Shown one piece after another: positions 55,130 through 64,000 of a stretch of 64,000 nt of DNA. The DNA is from Melastoma dodecandrum (lineage: Eukaryota; Streptophyta; Magnoliopsida; Myrtales; Melastomataceae). The position numbers were made by a program, and so were the translations under genes. The stretch covers positions 1 through 64,000 of the forward strand of contig JARUPY010000231.1 in NCBI GenBank assembly GCA_029817715.1, read 5' to 3'. Position 1 is the stretch's first letter, and every line of letters begins with the position of its first letter. The notes beneath the pieces are model-generated. The model ran no database searches and had not been told where the DNA came from. It saw only the letters and a program-made list of their open reading frames with translations.

Positions 55130-55702
55130 TTGGTCGTTCGGCAAGGTCCGCGCCCCGGGGGCAGGAGCGCACGGGTTCAGGCCTCGGTTCACAAGGCGGC
55201 GCGCGAGCTTCTCGCGACGCTGGAACGCGACGCCGTGACCGTGCCGGCGATCGCCGAACGCGCCGGCGTCACGCCCTCGACCATCTATCGTCGATGGGGC
55301 GGCCTCCCGGATCTGCTCGCGGACCTTGCCGCCGAGCACCTGCGACCCGAGACCGAGCCGGCCGACAGCGGCGACGTCCGTGCCGACCTGCTGGCATGGG
55401 CGGAGCAATACGCCGAGGAGATGTCCTCCGTGCCGGGGCGGGCGATGATCCGCGACGTGCTCTGCGCGCCGGAACGAGCCTCCGCCGTCCAATGCTGCGA
55501 TTATACGGCCCAGCAGATCGCCATCTTCGCAGAGCGTGCCCGCCGGCGGGACCAGGCGTTTCCCACCGTCGACGCGGTGCTGGACGGGGTCATCGCGCCC
55601 ATCATCTATGCCATCCTGTTCCGGGAGGCGCTCAACGCAGCTCGCGTTGGCGTTCTGGTCCATCGCGTCTTCGCGTCCACATCGAACGCCGATCACGTCT
55701 GA
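55130..55702 (+). CDS. TetR/AcrR family transcriptional regulator
   Basis: A 190-residue repressor. The helix-turn-helix reads VTVPAIAERAGVTPSTIYRR with WGGLPDLLADLAAEHLRPE after it. The C-terminal ligand domain is of the TetR_C_11-like kind (RADLLAWAEQYAEEM and further AVLDGVIAPIIYAILF). A TTG start at 55130 with a GGGAGG ribosome-binding site is preferred; there is no closer ATG. It is probably released from the adjacent palindrome by a compound that the MFS pump exports. Confidence 0.87.
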   Translation: MVVRQGPRPGGRSARVQASVHKAARELLATLERDAVTVPAIAERAGVTPSTIYRRWGGLPDLLADLAAEHLRPETEPADSGDVRADLLAWAEQYAEEMSSVPGRAMIRDVLCAPERASAVQCCDYTAQQIAIFAERARRRDQAFPTVDAVLDGVIAPIIYAILFREALNAARVGVLVHRVFASTSNADHV

Positions 55703-55707
55703 GCGGC

Positions 55708-55910
55708 TCAGCCGCCCGTTCGTGCAGCGAACCAGCGCGACGCGGCCCGGGCGGCTTCCGCGGGATCGGGCTCGCCGTCGCAGGCCCATGCGACGATGCC
55801 GTCTGGGCGGACGAGCAGGGCGCTCAATCCCATCCGCTCTTCGGACAGTCAGCGTCGACGGACCCTTCGATCAGGTCCTCGCGTTCAGCAAGCCGCAGCC
55901 GACCACAGGT
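55708..55910 (-). pseudogene. Remnant of an FAD-dependent aromatic monooxygenase, 3' end
   Basis: An in-frame 41-residue end is present: LSALLVRPDGIVAWACDG, then PAEAARAASRWFAARTGG and stop at 55708. The LVRPDG-VAW pattern is typical of the C-terminal domain of class A flavin monooxygenases (TfdB/phenol hydroxylase/Rox group). Upstream to about 55910 the frame breaks and similarity fades. The rest of the gene is absent, replaced by an AT-rich gene that starts a few bases away. Probably the former partner of the TetR/MFS pair. Confidence 0.5.
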
Positions 55911-55914
55911 AGGC

Positions 55915-56712
55915 TCATATGACGGGAGGGCTGCAAGCCTGTCTAACCTCTTCTTTGGTAAATAGGTCCGTATTGATATTTTTGCCAGGCTCGACAGAAC
56001 TATATAATAGCTCAGCAATTGTTGAAAAGCAGAAAACCGACTTGCTGTACAGTTCAGAAAAATGACATGATTTGATAATATTTCTGGCGTCCATGGAAGA
56101 AGAATTATACCCACTCGATCGGTAGGCGTCGTAGGATTTGGTCAGGCAATTGTCCATCAGTGTGAGCAGCCCGGGCCGATGCGAGCCCGGCTGGCCGGAC
56201 ACTCGATCGGGAGGCGCCGGACCGATGGCGTCGATATCCGTCAAGGCATCGATATATCTCTCGTACGGCGGTCGATAAGCAAATCGCAGCGCGCTTCGGA
56301 TCCGCAGGAGATCGCCGGGAACACGCGCATTCCAACGAACATACGCTTCGTCATACGCGCTCTTTCGACTATCCGTCTCGGTAGCCGTAGCACCACGATT
56401 GATGGCGGACACGACGAGCGTGGCTCGTTCGCGACGTTCGTTCGTCAGGTCGGAGATTTCGCTCACCGCAGCCAGTGCGGTGCTGCGCGTGGACAGCTCG
56501 ATGTCTTTTTCATGCGTCTGCTCGCTGAACCGCGCGGTCAGGAAGTTTCCGAGAAGCCCAGTCAGGACGAAGCCGATGAGCGCAACGAGCAGGGGGTGAC
56601 GAAGGAATTCGCTTCTCCGGACCGTTGCCGATCGCAATGGGCGAGCGCCGTCTTTGCCGGGCCGAGCGGGATCATCCTGCTCCTCGGCGGGTTCGTCGCC
56701 ATCGCGATTCAT
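55915..56712 (-). CDS. Single-pass membrane protein of unknown function
   Basis: A 265-residue protein I cannot place. Residues 1-35 are acidic then basic (EPAEEQDDPARPGKDGARP), one helix lies near residues 40-60 (LLVALIGFVLTGLLGNFLTA), and the rest is predicted outside the membrane, with a helical start (STALAAVSEISDLTNERRER) and a Cys-containing end. The 3' third is AT-rich compared with the rest of the chromosome. It is a stand-alone gene inserted between the tetR/monooxygenase remnant and cinA, and a possible foreign acquisition. Confidence 0.6.
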   Translation of the reverse strand: MNRDGDEPAEEQDDPARPGKDGARPLRSATVRRSEFLRHPLLVALIGFVLTGLLGNFLTARFSEQTHEKDIELSTRSTALAAVSEISDLTNERRERATLVVSAINRGATATETDSRKSAYDEAYVRWNARVPGDLLRIRSALRFAYRPPYERYIDALTDIDAIGPAPPDRVSGQPGSHRPGLLTLMDNCLTKSYDAYRSSGYNSSSMDARNIIKSCHFSELYSKSVFCFSTIAELLYSSVEPGKNINTDLFTKEEVRQACSPPVI

Positions 56713-56731
56713 CTTGGACAGCGCGCCCGCG

Positions 56732-57223
56732 TCACCCCGCCGCCTGCCGCAGCAGATCGAGCGCCACCGCCACCGCCTCCTCGCGGATGCCGTCGCGGCC
56801 GATCGATCCGAAGTGGCGCTCCAGCGTCTTCGTCTTCATGTGCTCGCGCGCGCAAGCGAAATACACCAGCCCGACGGGCTTCTCCTCGGTGGCGCCGCCT
56901 GGCCCGGCGATGCCCGTGATCGCGATGGCCACATCCGCGTTCGAGTTGTGCAGCGCGCCCTCGGCCATCGCCTTGGCCACCTCGGCCGAGACCGCGCCGT
57001 GCGCGTTGAGCAGCGACACCTGCACGCCGAGCGACTGCGTCTTGGCGGCGTTGGTGTAGGTGACGAAGCCACGGTCGACGACGGCGCTCGAGCCAGACAG
57101 CGAGGTCAACGCGGCCGACAGAAGGCCGCCGGTGCACGATTCCGCGGTGGCGATCGTCAGCCCGCACCCCTTGTAGAGCTTCAGCACGCCGGCGGCGGCG
57201 ACGATGGTCGCGGGCCCTAGCAT
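56732..57223 (-). CDS. CinA C-terminal domain protein (nicotinamide-nucleotide amidohydrolase family)
   Basis: A 163-residue stand-alone CinA_C domain, the part that deamidates NMN in pyridine-nucleotide recycling (PncC). The hallmark [17 protein letters not shown] is followed by [18 protein letters not shown] and [17 protein letters not shown]. The N-terminal MoCF domain of full CinA is absent, as usual for PncC. The ATG at 57223 is chosen; it overlaps the ispDF stop by seven bases, so it is the second gene of that operon. Confidence 0.92.
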   Translation of the reverse strand: MLGPATIVAAAGVLKLYKGCGLTIATAESCTGGLLSAALTSLSGSSAVVDRGFVTYTNAAKTQSLGVQVSLLNAHGAVSAEVAKAMAEGALHNSNADVAIAITGIAGPGGATEEKPVGLVYFACAREHMKTKTLERHFGSIGRDGIREEAVAVALDLLRQAAG

Positions 57224-58419
57224 GCCGGCACCGGCAGGCGGACGGTGGCGATCGCCAAGGTTGCGATGCCCTCCTCGCGCCCCGTGAAGCCGAGCTTTTC
57301 CGAGGTTGTCGCCTTCACGGCCACGCGGTCGAGCGGCAGCTTGACCACCTCGGCGATCGAGGCGCGGATCGCGTCGCGATGCGGCCCGTCCTTGGGCTCC
57401 TCGCAGACGATCGTGGCATCGAGATGCGCGATCATGCCGCCTCGCGCCCGCACGGCTTCCGCCGCGGCGGCCAAGAAAATCGACGAATCGGCGCCCTTCC
57501 ACTTCGGGTCCGAGGGCGGGAAATGCGCGCCGATGTCGCCGTCGCCGAGCGCGCCGTAGATCGCGTCGGTGATCGCGTGCGAAAGCACGTCGGCGTCGGA
57601 ATGACCGACGAGGCCCTTTGAATGCGCGACCTTGTGGCCGCCGAGCCAGACGTGGTCGCCGGGGCCGAACGCATGGACGTCGTAGCCCTGGCCCATGCGC
57701 ACGTCGGGACAGTCACGCAGCAGCCGCGCCTCGGCGACCGCGACGTCCTCGGGGCTCGTGACCTTCATGTTCCCAGCATCTCCTTCGAACACGTGAACCG
57801 CGTGCCCCGCCCATTCTGCGATTGCCGCGTCATCCGTCAAATCGCGGGCACCGGCCGCCTCCGCCGCCAGGTGCGCAGCGTGGATGAGGTCGAAGCGGAA
57901 CGCTTGCGGCGTCTGCACGGCGCGTAGGCCGGCGCGACGCGGCGTGGCGACGATGCGGCCGGTCTCGTCGACCTCCTTGATCGTGTCGGTGACGGCGAGG
58001 CCCGGCACGGCGGCGCCGTTCTCGGCGGCGGCAGCCTTGGCGCGGGCGACGAGGGCGGGGCCCGGAAAGGGCCGCGCGCCGTCGTGGATCAGCACCAGGT
58101 CGGGTGGCGCGGGCAGGGCGGCGAGCGCCGCGAGGCCGGCGCGCACGCTGTTTTGTCGCGAGGCACCACCCGGCACCGGCGGCAGCACGCGCGCGGCCTC
58201 GGCGAGGTCGGCGACGCTTTCCTGGTAAAGGTCGCCATCGTCCGGGTGGATCGTGACCAGCACGCTCGTGTCGGGATCGGCCGCGAGCAGCGCCTCGAGC
58301 GTGCGGCTAAGCAGCGAGCGTCCGGCGAGCGGCAGGTATTGCTTCGGCAACCGCCCGCCGACCCGCGTGCCACGGCCGGCGGCGACGACCAGGATCGCGG
58401 TTGAGAGCGGCGGAGGCAT
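57217..58419 (-). CDS. ispDF: Bifunctional IspD/IspF enzyme of the MEP pathway
   Basis: A fusion of 2-C-methyl-D-erythritol 4-phosphate cytidylyltransferase and 2C-methyl-D-erythritol 2,4-cyclodiphosphate synthase, 400 residues. IspD (1 to about 230) has [33 protein letters not shown] and LIHDGARPF. IspF (about 240-400) has [32 protein letters not shown] (Asp/His zinc site) and [13 protein letters not shown]. The fusion is typical of alphaproteobacteria. The ATG at 58419 ([17 protein letters not shown]) is used. It leads the ispDF-cinA unit. Confidence 0.96.
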   Translation of the reverse strand: MPPPLSTAILVVAAGRGTRVGGRLPKQYLPLAGRSLLSRTLEALLAADPDTSVLVTIHPDDGDLYQESVADLAEAARVLPPVPGGASRQNSVRAGLAALAALPAPPDLVLIHDGARPFPGPALVARAKAAAAENGAAVPGLAVTDTIKEVDETGRIVATPRRAGLRAVQTPQAFRFDLIHAAHLAAEAAGARDLTDDAAIAEWAGHAVHVFEGDAGNMKVTSPEDVAVAEARLLRDCPDVRMGQGYDVHAFGPGDHVWLGGHKVAHSKGLVGHSDADVLSHAITDAIYGALGDGDIGAHFPPSDPKWKGADSSIFLAAAAEAVRARGGMIAHLDATIVCEEPKDGPHRDAIRASIAEVVKLPLDRVAVKATTSEKLGFTGREEGIATLAIATVRLPVPAC

Positions 58420-58622
58420 CGGCGGGCTGCGAGGAGAGAGCGGTGCGCTCTTCTTGTCCAATCCTTCCGGCAGGTCAAACCAGGGACGTCGTCGTCTCCG
58501 AGCGCGGAACGTCCGGCCCCGTCCGAACACGGCAATGCCTACAAAAGACTGTGGCGGACGGTCTTCCATCCACCTTGTAACAATTAAGAGAATGACCTAG
58601 AAAGTTCAATCTTTGCGAGTGC

Positions 58623-60283
58623 ATGCGAATGGACCCGATTTCGAAACCACACGACCCCTTGCAAGTCGAGCGCCTCCAGCGGTTCGGCTCCGTCATGGGA
58701 GACCTTACGAAACCGCCTGATGTGCAGCGAATGGTGCCTGATCGAGTTGATGGTTCAGGGAAATACCTGGCCCGTCGATACGCCCGTTCCTCAGAATCCG
58801 CCGGCCAATTACGAGACTATAGGATATCTCGAATGTGGGACTTTCCGATTTCTTATCGAGAATACACAATACATTACTGCGAATGTCAGCAGCGATGTCA
58901 TCAATTTCATGAATATGATCAATGGTTTCCTGACCGAATCGTCCAACCTGACATATTCCGCCTATCAGACTTTAGGATCGAGCCCACTCGTGGGACCCGA
59001 CGGCAGCATGCTGGGTACGAACCTGTTTGAGACCTATGATCAAAACTGGATTGTCGCACTCTACAACATGCTGGTGACGGACTGGCGAGCCGTGTACGAC
59101 GAAGACCCGACGGCCATACTACAACAGCAGCGTGCTTCCGATCCCCGATGGCACATATCAGCCTATCAAGATAAGAGCCAAGGATGGCTCAAATATCGTA
59201 AAGATTGGATTGCTCAGCGACTGGGGCTCGGGAAGCGAAGCGGCCACCAAGGTCATGTCGACCCTGACGATCGGTGAGCCCGACTGCTTGATCCACCTCG
59301 GCGATGTATATTATTCTGGGTCCCCCATTACGGATCCCGGAGAGGCAAAGGGCGATGATTATTTATATCAACACCTCGGCGAAGAGCAAAATTGCTTGGT
59401 AAGTCAATGGCCTCCGGCCTACGAGGGGCGATCGTTCACACTCAATTCTAATCATGAAATGTATTGTGGTGCATATGGGCTTTTTGTCGATGCGTTGAGA
59501 CTACAGAGCCCGTCGATTTTGGGACGTAATCCCTTTTCCGCACAGAAAGGCTACAGCATATTTGCCCTCAGCGTTGGTGACTGGACGCTATTGGGCCTCG
59601 ACTCTGCCTTCAATGGGACGTCCTCAAATCTATTTATGCAAGGCGATCTCGGTCCCGCCCAACCCCCACAAGGCGAGGCCGGGCTGACCCAAATCCAGTG
59701 GATCCAACAATTGATGAGCTCTTGCGAGCTGAGCCGTGAGAAGATCATTGTATTGACCCATCATACCGGATTTGATTTCGATTGCTCCGCCACGACACAA
59801 GCTTCCTTCGCTCCTTTCTGGCAGCAAGTCTCGGAAGCATTGGGCGGCGACCCCTATGCCTGGTACTGGGGTCATACCCACAACGGGATCGTTTACACAA
59901 AACCCGTCACAATCCTGCCGGGGACCCAGGAGAAAGGCGCGCTGCCTCTCTTCCGTACGGAAACGTATTGCCGGTGCCTGGGGCACGGAGCACTGCCATT
60001 TGGGGTGGCGACAGGTCTGACGATAGGCAAGAATAACATCGAGTGGTTCGCGTCTAATAAGAAGCCAAACAAGCAAGACGTCGGCGTCGACCTCGTATAT
60101 AATGGATGCGTCGCACTGGGGTTCGTCTTGGATATGGACGAGCAGGTCGAGAGCATAACGGAAATATTCATGAGTTCCGATCCTCACCCCGAACCGTTCG
60201 TCAAAAGGATTTTTAGCAAACCGGGAGCGGTGGAAGACGTTAGCTTCGGCTGGCCGGGCGAGACCTCCGCGGTTGGCGTGTGA
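58623..60283 (+). CDS. Calcineurin-like metallophosphoesterase with unknown N-terminal part, two frame breaks
   Basis: A protein of about 550 residues assembled from three frames. The C-terminal 380 residues carry the metallophosphoesterase motifs: IGLLSDWGSG (metal Asp), LIHLGDVYYSG (GDxxY), NSNHEMYCG (GNHE variant with Ser for Gly), IVLTHHTGFD and YWGHTHNG (GHxH). The N-terminal 170 residues have no domain I recognise. Two frame breaks (extra A at 58761-58763 and near 59116) read as homopolymer errors. Lower GC than neighbours, accessory. Its start could be the ATG at 58623 or 58629. It sits between ispDF and dusB, interrupting the conserved block. Confidence 0.75.
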
Positions 60284-60483
60284 CTCATCCGAACCGGTCC
60301 AACTTGTTCCTCGGTGGCGCAGGCGGCGTTAGGAACGCGGCGTTCGAAACTGTGCATGCAACCCGAACGCGCGTGGGCCGCGAAAACACCGCTTGTTCCG
60401 TGACACCTTGACACAGCATGCCCCCTCTGGGGATAGCGCAGGAGGCCTCTTGCCGCGCCGCACAAACTGATTACGATGTGGGC

Positions 60484-61497
60484 ATGTCGAAATTTGCACA
60501 GTTCCTGAGCAGAATCGGATCGCCAAATCCCGGATCGCGCGTGCTGCTCGCGCCGATGTCCGGAGTCAGCGATCTCGGCATGCCGGCGCGCTGCCCAAAA
60601 ATTCGGCGCGGCGCTCGTCGTTTCCGAGATGGTCGACGGCGACTTCTACGCCGACGGTGACGCGGCGAGCCGGATGAAAAGCCGACGGCGCCGGCATCAC
60701 CTGTCACGTCGTGCAGATCGCCGGTCGCGAGCCTGGGCGTCTCGCCGAGGCCGCGCGTCTCGCTGAGGCCGACGGCGCCGCGATGGTCGACCTGAACATG
60801 GGCTGCCCGGCCAAGAAGGTCGTGGGCGGCCTCGCCGGATCGGCGCTGATGCGCGACCTCGACCACGCCGTGGGGCTTGTGCGCGCGGTGGTTGCGGCCG
60901 TGAAGGTGCCGGTCTCGCTCAAGATGCGGCTCGGCTGGGACGATGACTCGCGGAACGCGCCGGAGCTTGCGCGTCGTGCCGAGGCAGAAGGCGTCGCCAT
61001 GGTGACGGTGCACGGCCGCACGCGGTGCCAGTTCTACAAGGGCCGGGCCGACTGGGAAGCGATCCGCGCCGTCAAAAACGCCATTGCGATCCCGGTTGTC
61101 GCCAACGGCGATTGCACGAGCGTTGCCGACGCCCGCACCATGCTTGCGGGCTCCGGCGCCGATGCGATCATGGTCGGCCGCGCGGCGATCGGCCGTCCGT
61201 GGCTTCCTGGCGACATCGACCGGGCGCTGAACGATGCCGGGCCGGCAGCGACGCTCACGGCCGCCGACCGTGCCGAGGTCGCGTTGGCCCATTACGCGAC
61301 CTTGCTATCGCTTTTCGGCGCGGCGCATGGGGTCCGGCACGCCCGCAAGCACCTTGCCGGCTACGCCACGCACGCCGGCCACCCGGCCGGCACCCCCGCG
61401 TCACCACGCGCTGGTGACAAGCGAAGACCCAGAGGCCGTAGCGCGGATGCTCGCCGCGCTCTTCGCCGATGCCCCAACCCTGGAGATGGCCGCATGA
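60484..61497 (+). CDS. dusB: tRNA-dihydrouridine synthase (DusB/NifR3), three frame breaks
   Basis: A flavoenzyme that reduces specific uridines in tRNA; the nifR3 gene before ntrB in Hyphomicrobiales. The start [20 protein letters not shown] fits, then [53 protein letters not shown] (substrate-site Arg) and [20 protein letters not shown]. Extra bases at about 60583, 60677-60680 and 61401 break the frame; the C-terminal [18 protein letters not shown] resumes in frame and ends [13 protein letters not shown]. The stop overlaps the ntrB start (ATGA). Confidence 0.92.
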
Positions 61498-62691
61498 ACG
61501 CCCGCCGTCCCTTCCGCCTGCTTCCCGGCAAGTCCCTCTCGAATCCCGTTGGCGAACCGCTGCCGGCCGGCGCTGCCGGTGTGGTGCAGGCGCTCGTCGC
61601 CCTGCAGGTCCTCGATTCGCTGCCGCATCCGATCCTGACGGTCGGCGATTCGGGCCTCATCGAGAGCGCCAATCCTGCCGCCGAGGCCTTCTTCGGCACC
61701 AGCCTTTCGGCGACACGCAAGCAGAGCCTCGCCGGCCTGCTGCCGACCGGCTCGTCGCTGCTCACGCTGCTCGACCAGGTCCGCGAGCATGGCGGCACCA
61801 TCAACGAGCACCGCGTGGACCTCGGACTGCCACGGCTCGGGGTCGATCGTCTCGTCGACATCTTCGTCACGCCGCTGATGCCGCACAGCAAGACCCTTGT
61901 CGTGATGCTGCGCGAGCGCACGATCGCGGAAAAGCTCGACCGCCAACACGCGCAACGTGGCGCCGCCCGCTCCGTATCGGCGATGGCCTCCATGTTGGCG
62001 CATGAAATCAAGAACCCGCTCTCGGGCATCCGCGGGGCGGCGCAACTCATCGAGGCGGAGGCGTCCGACGGTGACCGCGCGCTGACTCGTCTCATCTGCG
62101 ACGAGACCGATCGGATCGTGAAACTGGTCGACCGCATGAAGCCGTTCTCGACCGGCGCGCCCGAGGCTTACGAGAGCGTCAACATCCACGCCGTGCTCGA
62201 CCACGTGAAGAAGATCGCGCAGGCGGGTTTCGCTCGCCATATCCGCTTCCGCGAGGTATACGATCCCTCGCTCCCGCAGGTGCGCGGAAGCCGCGATCAG
62301 CTGATCCAGGTCTTTCTCAACCTCGCCAAGAACGCCGCCGAGGCCATCGGCGACGAGCGCTTCGATGGCGAGATCGAGATGAGCACCGCGTTCCGGGCCG
62401 GCGTCCGGCTCAAGATCAACGGGTCGGAGACGCCCGTCAGCCTGCCGCTGGAATTCTCCGTCCGCGACAACGGGCCGGGTATCGCCCCGGAGATGCTGCC
62501 GCGCCTCTTCGATCCGTTCGTCACCACGAAGCCGACCGGAAACTGGCCTCGGACTTGCTTTGATCGCCAAGATCGTCGGCGACCACGGCGGCATCATCGA
62601 GTGCGAGTCCCACGCTGCGCGGACGACATTCAAGGTTCTGATGCCCATGCATGCGCCGCGCGACGGCCGATCGACTGGGCCTTCTGTCTGA
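61494..62691 (+). CDS. ntrB: Nitrogen regulation sensor histidine kinase, one frame break
   Basis: The kinase/phosphatase that phosphorylates NtrC in nitrogen starvation. About 399 residues. The N-terminal PAS domain shows [20 protein letters not shown]. The HisKA box has the phosphorylated His in [19 protein letters not shown]. The HATPase domain has N-box [11 protein letters not shown] and G1 RDNGPGI, with the F box [12 protein letters not shown]. The frame breaks at an extra T at 62544; the G2 motif [20 protein letters not shown] sequence resumes and the protein ends TGPSV. The gene overlaps dusB and precedes ntrC by 37 bases. Confidence 0.93.
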
Positions 62692-62728
62692 GGGATCGCG
62701 TGGCGGACCAAAGGGCGATAATTCCTCG

Positions 62729-64000
62729 ATGACTCCAGGCAACATCCTCGTCGCCGACGACGACGCCGCGATCCGCACCGTGCTGAGCCAGGCGCTCTCG
62801 CGGGCCGGCTATGAGGTGAGAACGACCGGCACGGCGGCGACCTTGTGGAGCTGGGTCAAGGCCAGCGAGGGCGATCTGGTCATCACCGACGTCGTCATGC
62901 CCGACGACAGCGCGTTCGAACTGCTGCCGCGCATCAAGCGCATGCGGCCCGAATTGCCGATCATCGTCATGAGCGCGCAAAACACGTTCATGACCGCGAT
63001 CAAGGCGTCCGAGCGCGGCGCCTACGAATATCTGCCGAAACCGTTCGACCTGCGCGAGCTGGTCTCGATCGTCGGCCGGGCGATGGCGGAGCCGAAGTCG
63101 CGGACCAAGGCGGCGAGCTCGGAAGAGCTCGACAGCATGCCGCTGGTCGGCCGCTCGCCGGCGATGCAGGAGATCTACCGCGTGCTGGCGCGGCTGATGC
63201 AGACCGATCTCACCGTGATGATCTCGGGTGAATCCGGCACCGGCAAGGAACTGGTGGCGCGCGCGCTGCACGACTATGGCAAGCGGCGGGGCGGTCCGTT
63301 CGTGGCGATCAACATGGCGGCGATCCCGCGCGACCTGATCGAGTCGGAGCTGTTCGGCCACGAGCGCGGCGCCTTCACCGGCGCCGCCCAGCGCAACAGC
63401 GGCCGGTTCGAGCAGGCGCAGGGGGGCACGCTGTTCCTCGACGAGATCGGCGACATGCCGATGGAGGCGCAGACCCGGCTGCTGCGCGTGCTGCAGCAGG
63501 GCGAGTACACGACGGTCGGCGGCCGCACGCCGATCAAGACCAACGTCCGCATTATCGCCGCTACAAACAAGGACCTGCGCATCCTGATCGGGCAGGGGCT
63601 TTTCCGCGAGGATCTGTTCTTCCGACTCAACGGCGTGCCGCTGCGCCTGCCGCCGCTGCGCGAGCGCATCGAGGACGTCGCCGACCTCGCCCAGCATTTC
63701 TTCAAGCAGGCCGCCGCCGAGGGACTCCCCTCGAAGCATCTCGAGCCCGGCGCGCTCGAGCGGATGAAGCGGCACCGCTGGCCCGGCAACATCCGCGAGC
63801 TCGAGAACCTCATTCGCCGGCTCGCCGCGCTTTATCCGCAGGAATCGATCGGCGAGCATCTCGTAGATCTCGAGCTGTCGGCCGATGCGGCGGCCTTCCT
63901 GCCGCCGGCGTCCAGCCGGACGGCGCCGAGCCCGCAGAGCAACGGCGCCGCCCATGACGGCGAGACCTTGCCGCTCGCGACCGCCGTCGAACGGCATCTC
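62729..64000 (+). CDS. ntrC: Nitrogen regulation response regulator NtrC, right end cut off
   Basis: A sigma-54 activator. The first 424 codons are in the window and are intact. The receiver domain starts [14 protein letters not shown] and carries phosphorylated Asp in [10 protein letters not shown]. The AAA+ domain shows Walker A GESGTGKE, the sigma-54 contact loop GAFTGA, Walker [11 protein letters not shown], and the arginine finger region [16 protein letters not shown]. The Fis-type DNA-binding end lies beyond the window. With NtrB it would activate the sigma-54 promoters of glnII and the P-II gene seen here. The ATG at 62729 gives the standard start. Confidence 0.96.
   Translation, partial: MTPGNILVADDDAAIRTVLSQALSRAGYEVRTTGTAATLWSWVKASEGDLVITDVVMPDDSAFELLPRIKRMRPELPIIVMSAQNTFMTAIKASERGAYEYLPKPFDLRELVSIVGRAMAEPKSRTKAASSEELDSMPLVGRSPAMQEIYRVLARLMQTDLTVMISGESGTGKELVARALHDYGKRRGGPFVAINMAAIPRDLIESELFGHERGAFTGAAQRNSGRFEQAQGGTLFLDEIGDMPMEAQTRLLRVLQQGEYTTVGGRTPIKTNVRIIAATNKDLRILIGQGLFREDLFFRLNGVPLRLPPLRERIEDVADLAQHFFKQAAAEGLPSKHLEPGALERMKRHRWPGNIRELENLIRRLAALYPQESIGEHLVDLELSADAAAFLPPASSRTAPSPQSNGAAHDGETLPLATAVERHL

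Noticed and set aside
60331..60400. GTTCGAAAC near 60344 as part of a tRNA T-loop
   Set aside because: No acceptor or anticodon stem can be folded around it.
60408..60437. TTGACA followed by GATAGC as a promoter for dusB-ntrB-ntrC
   Set aside because: The -35 is perfect, but the -10 matches only three of six positions, so I did not list it as a feature. A promoter for this operon must still lie in the 60284-60483 gap.

Overview
The window is GC-rich, coding-dense chromosomal DNA from an alphaproteobacterium, most likely of the Hyphomicrobiales (Rhizobiales). The evidence is a fused ispDF gene, both type I and type II glutamine synthetase, a class II DAHP synthase, paired RkpR/KpsE-type polysaccharide export proteins, and the gene order lpd - lipA - coq10 - cinA - ispDF - dusB - ntrB - ntrC that is usual in this order. 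I cannot name the genus. I found no tRNA, rRNA, CRISPR array, IS element or integrase.

Layout. 1-6.7 kb: the 5' part of glyS, a VOC protein, DAHP synthase with methylmalonyl-CoA epimerase, then glnII and glnA head to head, and a tiny Met/His/Lys-rich secreted protein. 6.9-17 kb: a glycosyltransferase, parE, a class A PBP with an extra C-terminal domain, mutY/DUF721 (dciA-like), a P-II gene, and a cysK-sseA pair. 17-27 kb: SDR, alpha/beta hydrolase, an AT-rich accessory island (18.8-21.5 kb) with an unusual 725-residue membrane protein, an MFS transporter, a Uma2 protein and a NitT/TauT-type ABC operon. 27-46 kb: methyltransferase, GH25 lipoprotein, M23 peptidase, plsY-dprA, an MDR dehydrogenase, DUF72, an AaeAXB-like efflux operon, xthA, and a polysaccharide export/glycosyltransferase operon. 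45-48.5 kb: RlpA, D,D-carboxypeptidase, tmk, DUF2256, GST and a VapBC pair. 48.6-64 kb: the conserved lpd-to-ntrC block, broken up by accessory genes (PAP2-autotransporter-repeat protein, MFS/TetR pair, an orphan membrane protein, a metallophosphoesterase).

Nitrogen control links several parts. Good sigma-54 (-24/-12) promoters precede glnII and the P-II gene, and ntrB/ntrC, which would drive such promoters, lie at the right end. The P-II gene is not next to glnA, unlike the common glnBA arrangement. Cell-envelope functions form a second theme (PBP, GH25, M23, RlpA, carboxypeptidase, export proteins, efflux).

Quality warning. More than 20 single-base frame breaks fall in otherwise well-conserved genes (glyS, DAHP synthase, glnA, parE, tmk, lipA, coq10, dusB, ntrB and others). 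Almost all are explained by one extra base in a short homopolymer, with good protein similarity resuming in the next frame. I read these as sequencing or assembly errors, not pseudogenes, and annotate each such gene over its full span.
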